Notes under the pieces: model-generated | Database searches by the model: none | Seen by the model: the letters and a program-made list of their open reading frames with translations, nothing else | What the model was told of the DNA's origin: nothing | Translations under genes and position numbers: made by a program | Part shown: piece after piece, positions 33,440 to 45,826 of the stretch | Numbering within the stretch: position 1 is the stretch's first letter | Layout: each line of letters starts with the position of its first letter | NCBI GenBank assembly: GCA_037176725.1 | Contig: JAZBRS010000075.1 | Coordinates: forward strand, 70,806,001 to 70,870,000 | Length of the DNA: 64,000 nt | Reading direction: 5' to 3' | From: Posidonia oceanica | Taxonomy: Eukaryota; Streptophyta; Magnoliopsida; Alismatales; Posidoniaceae

Positions 33440-34010
33440 CTTGCTAGTTGCCAGGTGGAGAGGTGACTGAACTAGTTGCCAACTGGAGAGGTGACTCAGC
33501 TAGTTGCCAGCTGGAGAGGCGACTCGGGCAGTTGCCAGTTATGTAGGCGACCAATTCAGCTGCCATTTGTGGAGGCAACCCACTTAGACGCTAACTAACA
33601 CGGCGACTCAGTGATCGTGGACTGTAGCGGTTGTCTCCCACGATCCTCAACCATTAGGCGTCAACTCAAACGGTGACTAATGATCGTGGCCTCCTTTGAA
33701 CCACTTTTCCACAGTTGTTTCCCACGATCCCTCTCAACCCTTAGGTGCCAACTCATCCGGCAACTAAGCGGTTGTGGAATTGCAGCGGTTATCTCCCACA
33801 ATCCTCAACCATTAGGCGCCAGCTCAACCGACGACTAATGATTGTGGCTCCTTTGAACTGCTTTCCCACGGTTATTTTCCACGACCCCCTCGACCGTTAG
33901 GCGCCAACTCAATCGGTGACTAATAGTCGTGGCCTCGTTCCGAGTTTTTCCACATTTGACTGGGCGGTTGCTAGCCTTAGTCGCCAACTCAACTGGCGAC
34001 TAACCCTAAC
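33440..34010 (+). repeat. U3 repeats with hairpins in X2 LTR
   Basis: First come about five 27-30-bp units built on AGTTGCCAGCTGGAGAGG then GACT. Then three to four units of about 100 bp carry GATCGTGG, CCACGATC and TTAGGCGCCAACTC. Perfect inverted pairs include 33613-33620 with 33638-33645, and a 10-bp pair 33977-33986 with 33994-34003 (TTAGTCGCCA/TGGCGACTAA). They lie upstream of the TATA box, so they may act as promoter elements. Confidence 0.75.
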
Positions 34011-34065
34011 TGCCACTTTTCTTCTAGAATTTTCTGAACTCCAATCATCCTCACCCCCTAGAGTC

Positions 34066-34073
34066 TATAAATA
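34066..34073 (+). promoter_or_regulatory. TATA box in X2 LTR
   Basis: TATAAATA, in the same place as in the X1 LTR. Confidence 0.75.
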
Positions 34074-34726
34074 GACTCTCTAGGCCAGTGGTTTGAGGGT
34101 CAGAATTTTTGAGAGAGGAATTCCCCCCTATGGTTGGAATTTTTGAGAGAGGAATCACTCTGTCAGTGTTAAGTCTCCACCTTCCAGAGCTAGAGCCTTC
34201 AACCCAGAAGCTCTATCTCCCACCTTTCAGAAGAGGGAAACCCAATTCTCATCTTCATTCCAGAGATTCGCAGCTAAGCCGGAGCTCCGACCGTGACTCC
34301 TTTCAACTTCATTGCATTCAGCATAAGGGTGAAAGGGAGTATCTTCCTCAAATCTAATTTTTCATTGCATTTTTACATTCCTTAGCATAGACCCATAGCA
34401 TATGCATGTGGGGAACAACCCTCGGTTAGTATTTGTTTCTTTTAGTCATGTCGTTTCGTTTACTTCTGTTACTGACTACTACACTTGAACTAATCTAGAT
34501 CTATTTCATTTTGTTTTGAAGGAAAGGAAAGAGCTTACGTAACACGAGGAAGCCGCTAGACGACATCCAGCCGTCGATCTAATGGTCTGAGGACCCACAT
34601 CTTCATAATCTCTCCTCAGGTGTCTTGTCTACCCAAAGGCAAGTGGTGATCACAACAAAGTTGACGATGTACGTGGAGGTGCCGACATCTTCTTAAACAC
34701 CCCCCCAATTCCACACTACAGTTCTC

Positions 34727-34744
34727 TGGCGATCACGATGGGAC
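34727..34744 (+). promoter_or_regulatory. Primer binding site of X2
   Basis: TGGCGATCACGATGGGAC begins six bases after the LTR end. It is nearly the same as the Y4 site (TGGCAATCACGGTGGGAC) and differs from that of element 1. I cannot name the tRNA. Confidence 0.75.
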
Positions 34745-36054
34745 TCAGCTTCAGCCAACCCCTGTGCTACGTAAGCAAGTTTCTTGCCTCCTTTCCCTTT
34801 TTATTTTTATAGATTTAAGTGTAGTTTTCGGTTTGGGAACCGTGCGTTTAGGTTTTCACGGCACCCCAAACCTTTTTCTCGTTTTTTCTATTCCTGACAT
34901 CAATAAAACCCAAAGCTCCAACAGCTGGGACTGTTTTACTGAGGTTAGAAGACTGTGGCCGTGAGCCGCCTGTCCGAGGAGCGTCTGTCCTAGCGGCACC
35001 TCCGGGAGGTGACTGACAGAGGCACCATTAAAACAAGCGACTCATTCCAGTTCGTTTTTGCTGCAGATCTTTAGTTTTTTTCCTGTAATTTGTGTTGTAT
35101 TTTTGGATCTGCAGTTACAAAAAAAGAAATTAAAAAACAACTATTCCTGTCCACTTTCTTTTTCTTAGCTTTTTAACGGTTTTTAGATCTGTTTGTGTCC
35201 ACCCTTAAGGTGGAAACTAATTGCTTTATATTAAAGTCAAAGTTTTTCGAGGTAGTCTTCCTCTAACTAGAACAATTAACTTGAGCGAACCCGGGCCAAT
35301 GCAAGTCGCTCTCCCATACTCAGTGTTAATTGCAATAGTTGGATCAAGATGTCAAGGTGTCCTAAGTTTTATTATTGACTCCTCTTCCTCCTTGAGTCAA
35401 TATTAAGACTTGGTAGATACTTTATGCTTTGATATTTTGTGTTTATTTATTATTTTGTGGTTTGATTAAGTGTCGAGCCTAAGGACAAAATCCTAGGTGG
35501 AGGGTCCCTCTTTAGAGAGACAAGCGCCCCATCTAGGCCCCTCTTGGTGGACCCTAGAGAAGGTCAGAGAGCGGTACCTTTGAACAAGAATCCCATTAAG
35601 CATAAACACATGCAGGTTTAATCAATCCATTAACTAAATCACCTAAACAGTAAAAACAGCGATCTGCCTAAAACCTGTATTGTTCATTTTCCTGTTCGTT
35701 GCGCAGTCTGTCTAGAATAGACCTTGGCTGCCGGAAGAACAGAGCTTAAGCCGCCTATTCAGAAGGCGCCTCGCTCAGCCAGCGACTTGCTAGGTCGCCT
35801 AAACTAGAGGCGACTACAAGGTAGGATGCTCCGGTGTGCCTTGCTTGCAGGAACCTAATTATCTTCGTTGACAGGTCGCAGAAACATCAAAGCAGGAACT
35901 GTTTACCGTTTTGATTTTACTTTCATTTTAGTTGAGTCTGTATTAGTTAGCATATCGAGTCTGTAATTTATTTTTCTTCAATCTCTTGTAATAGTCTGTA
36001 ATAGTCTAAAAAAAAAAAAGAAAAAAAGAAAAGAAGAAAGAAAGAAAGAAAAAA
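34745..36054 (+). other. Leader of X2
   Basis: No gene. An A-rich run (36009-36055) ends directly at the gag ATG. The leader contains GGCGACT and AGGCGCC words like those in the LTR. Confidence 0.6.
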
Positions 36055-38349
36055 ATGGAGCACATGAGCACATCTTCTACCTCTACCTCCACAGCGCAGC
36101 AAAGCCTAGGCCCGGATGGGTCCTTCTTCAGGGACTCAATCTCACAAACGGAAGGGGCAGGAACCCTCGGCTTCCCACAAGCCACCGGCCAGTGACGGTT
36201 CCTGCATGTCTCCATCCCCTTCAATTACAACACTGATACAAATGAAGAAGGAAGGGAGGCGGATCAGTCTCAAACAAGGAACATCCCGCTCGAGTTCACA
36301 AATCCCGAAGCAACCTCCAACGTCGTGCCTCCCATCGTAACTACTTCCTATCCAACTGAGGAGGAGACCTATGAGGTCCGGCAATCCCTGGCTCAACAAC
36401 ACTTCACGCACACAAGCCCACAAACCTACACCCTCCAAGAACACCACAACCACCTATTCCATACACCAGTCTATACGCATGCCATACCAAACCCTGCCTT
36501 TCCTAACCAAGGTTCCTACCCACCGTACCACACGGGGCCCATCTACCCTTACATCCATCCAACTCCGCCATATACAACCCCATACATACCACAACCTCCC
36601 GCTAATACGCAATACTACCCCACTCCGCTTCCATCATCATTCTTCCATCCACAACAGCCTCCTATTAACACACCATACTACCCTACATGACCCCAGTAGT
36701 CCTTATTTCCCCCGCAACATAACCCATCATTACCACCATTCCCACAGACACACCGACACCCGAGCCAGGGGCAATACGCCGCACCAGGGACAGATCTCGA
36801 AAGGATGATCGCCGAAGCGTTAACAGAGGCCGGAGTCACTTCAAAGACACCCATCGGCTACGACATCTCCAAATTCCCTCATTTCGCCCTTCCCCCAGGG
36901 TTTAAAATGCCGAAGATGAGGAGATATAACGGAACAGAGGATCCTAGGAATCACATAATTGCCTTCACTATGGATACTCTGCCGTATCGTTATGATGCCG
37001 GGCTCACCGCATACCTCTTCTTCAAGATGCTTGAGGGAGAAGCCTTAAAGTGGTTCGACACCCTGACTTCCTATGATCTCCAGGATTTTAGGATAATTGA
37101 GGAAAAATGTCTAAACCAATATAGTCACTGGGTGCCACACAAACCCATTGCAGGCAACCTCACAGCTGAGAGGATGAGGCCAAACGAGGACTTCGTCACC
37201 TTCGCTAGCCGATGGAGGGACATGGCCGCTCGGTCAGAGTGCTACATACCCAAAGGCCAAGCCGTGGAGATAATTGCAAGAAATACCATGGGAGCACTCA
37301 GGGCCGGACTGTTGGTAGGTGACTTCCACACCTATTTGCAGTTATATGAGCGGGCCGCCAAAGTAATGCGAAATAGAGAAGAGCTGCCATTCCTAGAGCT
37401 CGAAGCAAAGAACCGGAAGAAGACTGCGGGGCATACAATAGAAGGTGTCACTGGCAACATGGCACAGCTAACCACGCAGAACCAAAGGGGATGGAAAGGG
37501 CAACACTTCGAGCAGCCTCAATATCAACAAGCAGAACAACAGAGGCAGCCACTCCAACAGTTCCCACCCCAGCACTCTAACTCCCCAATAAATGCCCAAC
37601 AGGGGCAAAGCAATAATCAATACAAAGCACCACCACAAGAGCAGAGGGACTACCACAATGTTCCTCCACCACAGGCACTCAGAGGACCAAGAAGACAGAG
37701 TTACCCACCACTTCCAGAGACAATTCCAGACATCTTCAGAATGCTGGTTGAAAGTGGGGACTTGCAACTCCCAGTGTCAAAGCCAAACGCTCCCAACACA
37801 AACATGTCCAAGTACTGTGAATATCACCAAAAAAATGGGCACACACTTGAGGAATGTTATGTGTTAAAAGACAAAATATATGATCTAAATGACAAGGGAG
37901 AAATAATGTGGTCAGCCCTCAAAGACAGGTTGAAAGAGGCCAGGACAGGACAACACAAGTTACAAATACACCAGAACCCTCTGCCTCATCATTCAGTGGC
38001 GAACATGGAGGCAGAAGGCAGTCCATCAGAGGACGAGACCGTGTCCATTTGCCTACTCGAATCAGAGTCGGGGGTGGTTTTCTCCATTGTGGAAAGCGAT
38101 GAGTTTGAAATATGCTCTGAACAGGGATTCGTAGAATGGGAATTCCCAACAGAGGCAATACAAGATGGAGAAAGTAAGGCAAATGACCTGGAGCTCCTCA
38201 AGTGCTTCAATTTCCTCCCAGGAGAAGGTCAACCCCAAGAAAGGGATGGCGAGGCAGATCCCTTTGAACTAGCCCGAGAGATCATCAAAGGATACGAGCG
38301 GAGGAATATAGTCTTCAAGGACTCGGAACTACCCGCTCTAGAGAAATAG
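36055..38349 (+). pseudogene. gag: Gag of X2 with in-frame stops
   Basis: The frame from ATG 36055 runs through several single stops (for example near 36688 and 36703). The N-terminus is Ser/Thr-rich and then Pro/Tyr/His-rich. From 36805 a clean 514-codon stretch holds the gag core (GFKMPKMRRYNGTEDPRNHI, GEALKWFDTLTS, NEDFVTFASRWRDMAARSE), a Gln-rich linker and the knuckle CEYHQKNGHTLEEC. It ends at TAG in ALEK-stop, but the same frame continues into protease 1. Gag would form the particle and bind RNA. Confidence 0.88.
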
Positions 38350-39093
38350 CTCTGGCCCTTAGTGATCACTGTAGAAGTCAACGGTTACCTCCTCCCTGGC
38401 ATACTTGTGGACATAGGGGCTAGTCGCAGTGCATGCTCTTTAAACACACTCGACTACCTGTACATCAGAGAAGAAGAAATCACCAAAGAAAAGATCTTCT
38501 GCAAGGGCTTCGATAACAGTCGGACAGAGGTGATAGGGATGGTTCAGCTAGCAATTACTATCGGCCCCCTCACCAGCATTACCAAGGTGATGGTGGTGGA
38601 GTGCGAATTGGCAGAATAGTTAATCCTGGGAAGAACTTGGTTGGCAGAAATATGTGCAGTCGCATCCCTGACACACCAGCTATTAAAGTTCAAATTCCAA
38701 GGGGAGGTGATCAACATCAAGGCTGACCATGAAACAACCCTGGAAATGATCTGGAGACCCTATCTAACGGGATTTCACATGGGAGGTCCATCACCAAATG
38801 GCACAAGTGGCTGGATCGATGACTGGGACGATGAAGCCCCAAGCATCCAAGGATTTCAGCAGCTCACAGATGTTCAAGCCATCCAAGGGTGTACTCAGAT
38901 CCAGAGGCCCGCACTGTTAAGCTCATTTCAGTTGCTCGTAAATCAGGGGCAGTCTCTCCTCAGAAGACCTCTGTCTCTCCTTAAGTCCGGCTACGCTAGG
39001 GAAGGGCACAACCAAGCTCAGCAAGCCCCCATCACAAGAACAGGGCGGATCTCCAACCAGGTCACACCGCCTCCACCTAATGTAGAATGAGCC
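38350..39093 (+). pseudogene. Protease-like domain 1 of X2 (extra retropepsin)
   Basis: In the gag frame. It has VNGYLLPGILVDIGASRSAC, where the active-site triad reads D-I-G rather than D-T-G, then ITIGPLTSITKVMVV and, after a stop, LILGRTWLAEI, which is the C-terminal signature of a full retropepsin. A linker without known domain follows. The family-standard helical block (ISIYELI) lies downstream, before the second protease. This domain has no counterpart in element 1. Confidence 0.75.
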
Positions 39094-39800
39094 GCTTCTC
39101 TGCCTCGCCAAGAGTTCCACATACCCTGGAGAATAGAAGGCACCTTCAACATCTTGGAGCAGCTTAGGAAGACACAAGCGAAGATCTCTATCTACGAGCT
39201 GATCAGGGCCTCAGAGAAGCACCGAGATATCCTAATGGACGTATTGAAGAAAGCCCAAGTACCGGAGGACATTTCCGCTGAAACTCTGGCAGTCGTTGCC
39301 CCTGCCATTTTCATAGAGCCTACGGTCTTCTTCACCGATTCTGAGTTGGCTCCTTCTAAAAGAAGAACCCCATCGTTAAGTGTTACCATTGTAATAAACA
39401 ATTATAAACTTTGTGGTGTGCTTGTGGATAAAGGGGCAATTCTAATTGTATGCTCCCTAGAAACCTTGTAGTTGATTAAGCTGATAGAGTCTCAATTATG
39501 CCCAGTGGCCTTGACTGTATCAAGGTACGACAATAGCAAGAAAGCAGCTCTAGGGAAAATCACCATCAGAGTTACCAATGGCCCTCTCCAAATAGAAACA
39601 GAACTGATAGTAGTCGATTCCCCAATCTCGTATCGACTCATCCTAGGGCGCCAATGGATCGAAGAGATCAAGGCAGTCACCTCCCCGCGCCACCAATGCA
39701 TGAAGTTCCCTTACCAAGGGAAGATCATCAAAATACTGGGAGACGAGCCAGTAGAGGTGGAGGCCCACCTAGTGACAGTCCCAACTACCACGCCGGCACC
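39094..39800 (+). pseudogene. Protease domain 2 of X2 (canonical position)
   Basis: Begins with the helical block LRKTQAKISIYELIRASEKH, as in element 1 before its single protease. Then come VTIVINNYKLCGVLVDKGA, where the triad reads D-K-G and so the active site is probably dead, a stop after LETL, and YRLILGRQWIEEI near 39630-39665. It corresponds to the single protease of element 1. Confidence 0.78.
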
Positions 39801-40512
39801 ATTAATCAGGGACTCAGCTGCCAAGGCCATAAACAATGTCAAGAAAGTCTTTGCTCCCTGGAGTATCAATATGAATCGATACGATTACCCGGACCACATG
39901 AAAAGGCCATGGGAGATTCTCCTCAAGATAGGGTACACCCCAGGGAAAGGACTCGGCCGGCAAGAGCAGGGAATGAGGAACGTGCTCGAAACACCTGAGG
40001 AGCGCAGTCGTATCGGGCTAGGGTACCTTGGGCATCCAGATCCAAGTAGACCTCTGGCTTGGTCACTTGCCAACCACTTCATATCGGTTGGGCTACAAGT
40101 GCACGACAAGCAAGTGTCAGACACGGTTCCCAACCTCCCAGCAACAACAACAGCTACAACTTCTTCTCACCGCCTTGAAGAAGCCTCTAAGCCCGTCATC
40201 CTCAGCACTCTTACAGATCCCGAGACGGCACCAACTCCTTCTCCCCGTCCAGAGGAAGTTCTAGTCATCCTCAACGCTCTGACAAAGCCCAAGAAAGAAG
40301 TACCAACCTCTTGCACAAAAGAGGTCCCTGCTGCTCTCCTCGCTTCTCCAGAAGTTCCCTTGCCTCCGGACATCCAAGCAAACGACTTCTCCAGAACCTC
40401 CACTAAAGGCACTGAAGCAGAAGACTCCGACCCCGTCTACGAGCTCACCTGTCTCTTCAGCGACTTACGGCCTTGCCCCTCTGAGCAAGAAGGGGCCGGG
40501 GCCACAGATTGA
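39801..40512 (+). pseudogene. G-patch domain and linker of X2
   Basis: Same frame as the protease. The G-patch reads PWEILLKIGYTPGKGLGRQE followed by QGMRN and ends near IGLGYLGHP (about 39900-40040). G-patches bind RNA and activate DEAH helicases in hosts, and one follows protease in betaretroviruses. A Pro/Ser/Thr-rich linker then runs to TGA at 40510-40512. Pol restarts in another frame. Confidence 0.8.
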
Positions 40513-40519
40513 ACACCCA

Positions 40520-42031
40520 ATGGCGAATCGCCTCCACCGCGAAGGCAAACCTAGGGGCAATCCCCCTACTCTTGTAAATAATTTCTTTACCGCTTTCAAT
40601 TCCTGCATTTTATTTTCACATAATTTACTTTCTGGCAATTTACTTCCTAGTTTAGTTAATAGTGGGGAAGGTAGCCGAGGGCATGGCAGGGACAGCCTAA
40701 TTGCCATCATGTCCTCACAAAAAGTATCCAATAACTCTATTGAGCGTGCAGGCCAAAGCAGGAAGGAGCCAATCACTCAAACAGTCAAGATATGTCATTA
40801 TACCATGGCATTACCACGGGAGCTAGCCATGTCGCACGCCATCTTCCTGGTCGAAGAAGTGTCGAATATCACCGACAGAAATACTGGTAACTATGAAGTC
40901 TTCGAGCTAGTGGACACAGAAGAAGACCCAGATGAAGAAGAATCGGTAGACCCTACCATCTTCGAAGAAATGATGAAGAAATACGATGAGCAGACCAAGG
41001 CTGCCGTTGAAGAAATAGAAGAAATAAATCTAGGGATTGAAGATGATCCACGACCAGTTCGGATAAGCTCTGCCCTCAACTCAGATGAACGACTCAGAAT
41101 GGAGAAACTACTCAAAAGATATGTGAAGGTACTGGTCTTCTCCTACGGAGAAATGCTCGGGCTTGATTCACTACTGGTGGAGCACAGGCTCCTCCTCAAG
41201 CCAGGCGCCAAGACAGTGAAGCAGAAGCTCCAGCGTCTACGTCCAGACCTTGCTCTAAAAGTCAAAGAAGAGATAGACAGGCTACATAAAGCAAAGTTCA
41301 TCAGAGTTGTGGTATATCCGGAATGAATCACAAACATAGTTCCAGTAATGAAGAAAGATGGCAAAGTACACGTGTGCATTGACTACAGAAACCTCAATGA
41401 AGCATGCCCAAAAGATGATTTCCCTCTTCCACATATAGACATCCTCATAGACAACATCGCAGGCCATGAGATGCTCTCATTCATGGACGGATTCTCCGGT
41501 TACAACCAGATTAAGCTCACAGAAGAAGATCTGGAGAAAACCTCATTTACCACTCCATGGGGGACTTACTGCTATGTCGTCATGCCATTCGGATTAAAGA
41601 ACGCTAGAGCCACCTATCAAAGGGCTATGATGGCAATCTTTCACGACATGATACATGATTACATGGAGTGCTATGTGGATGATTTGTTAGTAAAGTCAAA
41701 AACAAGAGAGAGACACTTTGAAGCACTAGAAAGAGTACTCCAGAGAAGAAACCAGTACAATCTCATAATGAAACCCAAGAAGTGTGTCTTCAGGGTCACT
41801 GTCGGAAAGCTACTCGGCTTCATAGTAAGCAAAAGGGGCATAGAAGTGGATCCCACCAAAGCTAAAGCTATAACAGCCATGCCGCCGCCAAAGAATATCA
41901 AGGAGCTCAGAGGACTCATAGGGAGGCTACAATTTATCTGCAGATTCATCTCTCAGCACACGGAGAAGTGTAGACCATTCTATGAGCTTTTAAAAGGCGG
42001 CACAGAATTCAAGTGGGATCATACTTGTTAG
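40520..42031 (+). pseudogene. pol: Reverse transcriptase of X2
   Basis: The frame differs from gag-pro. The N-terminal part has MLGLDSLLVEHRL and LRPDLALKVKEEIDRL. After a stop at 41324-41326 (PE-stop-IT, where a Trp is usual) come CIDYRNLNEACPKDDFPLP, DGFSGYNQIKL, PWGTYCYVVMPFGLKNA, the catalytic YVDD at about 41672-41683 and LLGFIVSKRGIEVDP. The polymerase core is recognisable throughout, but the stop at 41324 and another at 42029 break it. Confidence 0.9.
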
Positions 42032-42990
42032 AAGGCATTTGATGAGCTAAAGCTCTACCTCCTCAACCCTCCAGTATTGACTGCTCCAGTCTCCGAGAGG
42101 CCATTGCTACTCTACTTGGCCGTTATTGATAACTCGGTGGGTGTCATCCTGGCACAACATGATGAGACTGGAAGGAAGGAGAAAGTGGTTTATTACTTCA
42201 GTAGGACGTTCATTGAATACGAGAGGAAGTATTCCCAGATCGAGAGACATTGCCTAGCCTTAGTTTGGGCCTCACAGAAGCTTAGGCACTACTTTTTGGC
42301 ACATAAAGTCTGCTACTTAGCCAAGATGGACCCTATCAAGTACATGTTCGAGAAACCAGCATTGTCCGGAAGGCTAGCACGATGGCAAATGCTCCTTACT
42401 GAGTTCGACCTACATTTCATCACTCAGAAGGCGATCAAGGGGCAAGCTATCGCGGATCAACTCGTCGGGCTACCTGTGTCGGAATATCAGCCAGTATCAA
42501 CAGATTTCCCAGACGACGCACTACTGGCAATCGGTAGTGTCATGCCACTCATCAGAGAATGGACCCTCCATGTCGATGGAGCGCTTAATTCACAGGGCGC
42601 CGGAATAGGGGCAACACTCCTCACTCCAGAGGGTATTGTTCTCCCCGCTGCAGCCCAACTACTCTTCTCAGCGAGTAATAACATTGCAGAATACGAGGCA
42701 CTCATTCTAGGGCTCCAAATGGCTCTCGACCTAGGGGCAAGAAGACTAAAAGTAGTTGGGGACTCATAGCTTGTCATACGGTAAGTCCTGAACAAATACA
42801 AGACCCTCTCGCCAAAGCTGCAGGAATATCGCAACCTAGCTAAAGCCTTACTAAAGAAATTTGACAAGGTTATGTATGTGTACGCACTTAGAAGCAACAA
42901 CATCCTGGCCGATTCATTGGCCTCATTGGCATCCTTGCTCCCCTTCAGCTCAGAGACAGACAAGCAAACCATCACGGTGCAAAGAATCAG
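42032..42990 (+). pseudogene. Degenerate RNase H plus second RNase H of X2
   Basis: The first RNase H (about 42077-42480) keeps the shape (VVYYFSRTFIEYERKYSQIE, GRLARWQMLLTEFDL), but its first catalytic Asp is replaced in LLLYLAVIDNSVG. A second RNase H follows (WTLHVDGALNSQGAGIGATL, NNIAEYEALILGLQ, LKVVGDS) with the D-E-D residues present. This pair is the hallmark of the Tat lineage. Stops occur at 42767 and shortly after, within GDS-stop-LVIR-stop. Confidence 0.88.
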
Positions 42991-44361
42991 CGCACCAACA
43001 GTGGAGTCTACCACCGAATGGGTTCCAAAACTCAGAGAGGAACTAAATCAGGAAAGCTTAATGTGCACAGTGGTCTGTTATCAAGGAGCTACAGAAGTAA
43101 ACGACGATGGCAACCCGTGGTATTATGACATACAAAATTATGTACAAGATCACACCTTCCCGACCTATGCAACTCCCAAGGATAGAGAAGCACTGAGGAG
43201 GATGGCTACGAAGTACTACATCAGAGCCAACACACTCTTCCGGAGAACACCCTTAGGGATTGAACTCCGATGTGTGGATGCATCTAAGTTAGCCGAGATT
43301 CTCAAGGAAACACATGAGGGAGTCTGCGGGGGCCACATCAACTCCCAGTTCATGGCTATGATGATCATCAGAAGGGGGTATTACTGGCCTACCATGGAAG
43401 CTGACTGTGCAAGTAAAGTCAAGCGGTACAAGAGTTGCTAGCTACACACCAACAAGATTCATGCTCTAGCTTCAGCGCTTCATGCTTTATCGACACCATG
43501 GCCTTTCTCTATGTGGGCCTTTGATGTGATGGGACCCATCCATCAGGGAAAGGGCAACACTTTCATCCTAACGGCGACAGAATACTTCATCAAATGGGCA
43601 GAAGCAGAGGCGTTCGCAAACATCAAGGCCACAACCCTGTGCCGATTCGTACAGTGAAATATCATCGCAAGCTTCGGGGTGTCTAAAGCCTTAGTAGCAG
43701 ACAATGGACCGATCTTCATCTCAGAAGAGTTCAAACAGTTATGCCAAAAATTCGGTATCACTCTACACCACTCTTCCCTGTATTACCCGCAAGGGAACGG
43801 CCAAGCAGAAGCTACTAATAAAACCTTAATCAAAATCGTTAAAAAGACAGTAGAAGATGCTAAGGGATCGGATTGGTCAGATAAGCTTGTTAATGCGTTA
43901 TGGGCATACCGCATCACCATAAGGACGGCAACGGGTCAAACCCCTATGCTTTAGCCTTTGGTATGGAAGCAGTGGTCCCATACGAGATCCTGATCCCCTC
44001 ATTAAGAATTAAGATTGACAGGAGAATGTCTGCTGAAGAAAAGAGGCAAGCTTTACTCCATTTGGAACTCCTTGATGAGAAACGGCTGGCAGCCACCGAG
44101 CATACGCGTGTCTACCAACAAAGGTTAACTAAGGCTTATCAAAAGAAAGTAATTGAATGCAAATTTAAAATTGGTGATCTAGTACTTAAAGAAGTGTTGC
44201 CTTACAATAAGCCCCACCCTAAGCGAAAGTTGAAGCCAAACTGGGAAGGACCCTACATAGTGGTTGCTGCATATCCAGGGAATGCCTATAGATTGTCCCA
44301 GAATGGGACAGATCTTCTTGACCCCTGGAACGCAATGCAGCTGAAAAGGTACTACCCTTGA
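42991..44361 (+). pseudogene. int: Integrase of X2
   Basis: Zinc-binding region: HEGVCGGHINSQFM then a degraded CxxC (KRYKSC-stop). Core: WAFDVMGP, LVADNGPIF and NGQAEATNK supply D, D and E. Stops occur near 43439 and 43655, and a frameshift near 43940 moves the C-terminal part (MEAVVPYEILIPSLRI, KLKPNWEGPYIV, MQLKRYYP) to another frame. The final stop is TGA at 44359-44361. Confidence 0.9.
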
Positions 44362-45826
44362 TCAGCATGCTTATATCACTGAAAAGACCTAGGGCCTAAC
44401 ACCAAGCCAGAAGGGGAGGGATTCCCAAAGCCAATAGGAATAAGAACACCTAGGGGGGACCCATACCTTGACCTGTCTCCACATACACACTGCACGGGGA
44501 GGTAAAGGAAAGGTAGGCTCGGAGTAGAGGCTTAGAGTACAAACTGCTTGTCAAGTAACCTAGAAAGCGTCTAGAAAAGACGGCGGCAAAAATCGCCCAA
44601 ACAGAGAGGAAAGAAGGCAGCAAAGGAGCTGTCCAAGTGAGGAACAAACGAAAAGAGACAGTAAAAGAAACTGTCCAACTAAAAGAGGTCAGCAAAGAGC
44701 TGTCCAAAGAGCGGAAAAGAGCATGGCAAAAGCTGTCTAGGCATCTAAAAGTATAAACCCTAGAAAGACGCATTAATGACCAAAGAAAGGCAAGCGGGAG
44801 TCAAGGCCTAAGCTGAAACCGAGAGTTCACTGTATCCAAAAACCTCCCCTATCCTATTCCCATTAACAGGCAAGGAGTAAGCAACCCCAGGTGGTCAAGG
44901 ACTGAAAGGCCTAGGGAAAAGCAACCCAAGTAAGGACTGGTGTGTGGACCAAAGTCTCTAAAAGGTACAGGCATGGTCCAAGGGACACGTCCACGAATGT
45001 AGGGTCCACTCATTTGGTTGAAACAGACCTCGAGGTTAATGCTTAAAGTAGGTACTCATCTTTCCCCATTAGAAAAATTAAAAATCCAAAAAAATCATAC
45101 AATCCTAAAATCCAAAAAAATCACATAACCCAAAAATCCAAAAAAAATCATACAACCCCAAAATAAAAAAAAATCATATAACCCAAAATCCAAAAAAATC
45201 ACATAACTCAGAACACCAAAAAAAATAAAAATAAATTACAAAGCCCAGAAAAAGACAAAAAAACCAAAAAACCAAGACATCCAACCTACTTACAGGTGAG
45301 AACTTAGTAAGTAGGAAAACTGGAATTAATATGGCCGATGATGCAACCATCAATTCACCAGGATTCAGAGTTAGCGTCCTATGCAAGCGTGTCTCACGGC
45401 TTGGGTGCGTTCTCTCAGCAAAGACATTACTTACATAATGATCTTTAGAGCATCCACGGATGACTCACAATCAGCGTCTATTGGGCTTTGATTTCCATCT
45501 CTTTAGCTGAGGTCAGAAATTAATTCCCTCCACCCATTTTAAGATAAGCATGCTTTCTTTGCATTAACATCTGTTATGTCTTCTTGTTAGTTAATTAACT
45601 TAGCCCAAAACTCTTTCATTTAACATATCTTCTCTTTGATTAATTAATCAACTTAACCAAATCTTTCGCCAAGGAAGGTATGCTTCGTGATTACTAACAA
45701 GAAAAGTAAGCATGTGCAGGTAAACAAAGCAGAAAACATTTCATATGAATATTCACATCTTTACAAGTACAGACTCTGACAAAAGAAAAGTACAGACTCT
45801 GACAGAAACAAAAGAAAGGTACAAGC
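44362..45826 (+). other. 3' noncoding region of X2
   Basis: Matches X1 21740-22830. It holds the hairpin repeats at 44578-44710 and an A-rich spacer of CCAAAAAAATCA words (45060-45270). Similarity with X1 stops near 45740. No + strand gene. Confidence 0.7.
44578..44710 (+). repeat. GACAGN-AAAGAA hairpin repeats in X2
   Basis: The copy at 44657-44675 has arms GACAGT/ACTGTC with loop AAAAGAA: compared with the X1 copy GACAGC/GCTGTC, both arms changed together. Another copy at 44615-44633 keeps GGCAGC/GCTGTC(C). Confidence 0.75.

Larger units (their letters stand above)
33089..34720 (+). repeat. 5' LTR of X2 (1,632 bp)
   Basis: It starts TGTAGGTATCC and ends CACACTACA, followed by a primer site. 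It aligns with the X1 LTR. Confidence 0.9.

Noticed and set aside
33600..34003. Inverted repeats considered as an inserted MITE
   Set aside because: No terminal repeats enclosing a unit and no target duplication; the repeats are in tandem within U3.
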